Assembly (NCBI GenBank): GCA_964475115.1
Contig: CAYYVJ010000117.1
Span: 1 to 5,202 of the forward strand
Direction of reading: 5' to 3'
Source: CAYYVJ01 sp964475115
GTDB lineage: Bacteria > Bacillota > Clostridia > Lachnospirales > Lachnospiraceae
DNA: 5,202 nucleotides
In this document: positions 5,202 through 5,202 of the stretch, in pieces
Layout of the letters: the number at the start of each line of letters is the position of its first letter
Numbering within the stretch: position 1 is the stretch's first letter
Notes under the pieces: model-generated
Told to the model about the DNA's origin: nothing
Databases searched by the model: none
The model's input: only the letters and a program-made list of their open reading frames with translations
Program-made: the position numbers and the translations under genes

Positions 5202-5202
5202 A

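Noticed and set aside
1..5202. Mobile elements, CRISPR arrays, tRNA or rRNA genes
   Set aside because: No transposase, terminal inverted repeats, regular direct repeats, cloverleaf or rRNA-like stretch was seen on either strand.

Overview
The window is AT-rich. Every gene I can support lies on the minus strand, with strong AGGAGG-type ribosome binding sites. The codon use, the small zinc-ribbon and CPBP proteins and a Tad-pilus-like remnant point to a low-GC Firmicute, most likely a clostridial (Lachnospiraceae-type) anaerobe. This placement is inferred from gene content; no rRNA or other phylogenetic marker is present.

In transcription order (right to left) the window holds:
- the 3' end of an unrecognised gene that seems to change frame just before its end (4936-5201);
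- a 42-codon stub of a TadE-like pseudopilin (4756-4884);
- a small membrane-protein gene interrupted by an in-frame amber codon (4397-4660);
- an intact 462-residue membrane-anchored protein with a DUF4829-like C-terminus (2964-4352);
- a 116-base gap with a candidate promoter;
- a tightly coupled pair, a membrane zinc-ribbon protein (2452-2847) and a flavodoxin-like protein (2028-2441);
- a 65-codon relic of a major facilitator transporter (1792-1989);
- an intact CPBP-family intramembrane protease (1083-1778);
- a TauE/SafE-type permease gene wrecked by deletions (560-1023);
- a dihydrofolate reductase whose last few residues run off the left edge (1-467). Its active-site loop resembles acquired trimethoprim-insensitive enzymes.

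The genes do not form one pathway. Only the zinc-ribbon/flavodoxin pair and the TadE stub/small membrane protein/DUF4829 run look like operons. The striking feature is decay: four or five of the ten genes are broken (amber, internal deletions, 5' and 3' truncation, probable frameshift), interleaved with intact genes that keep good ribosome binding sites. I see no tRNA, rRNA, CRISPR array, insertion sequence or convincing rho-independent terminator. I found no clear new molecular system. The best leads are the amber-interrupted gene with a conserved-looking reading frame on both sides, the resistance-type DHFR, and the deletion scars.
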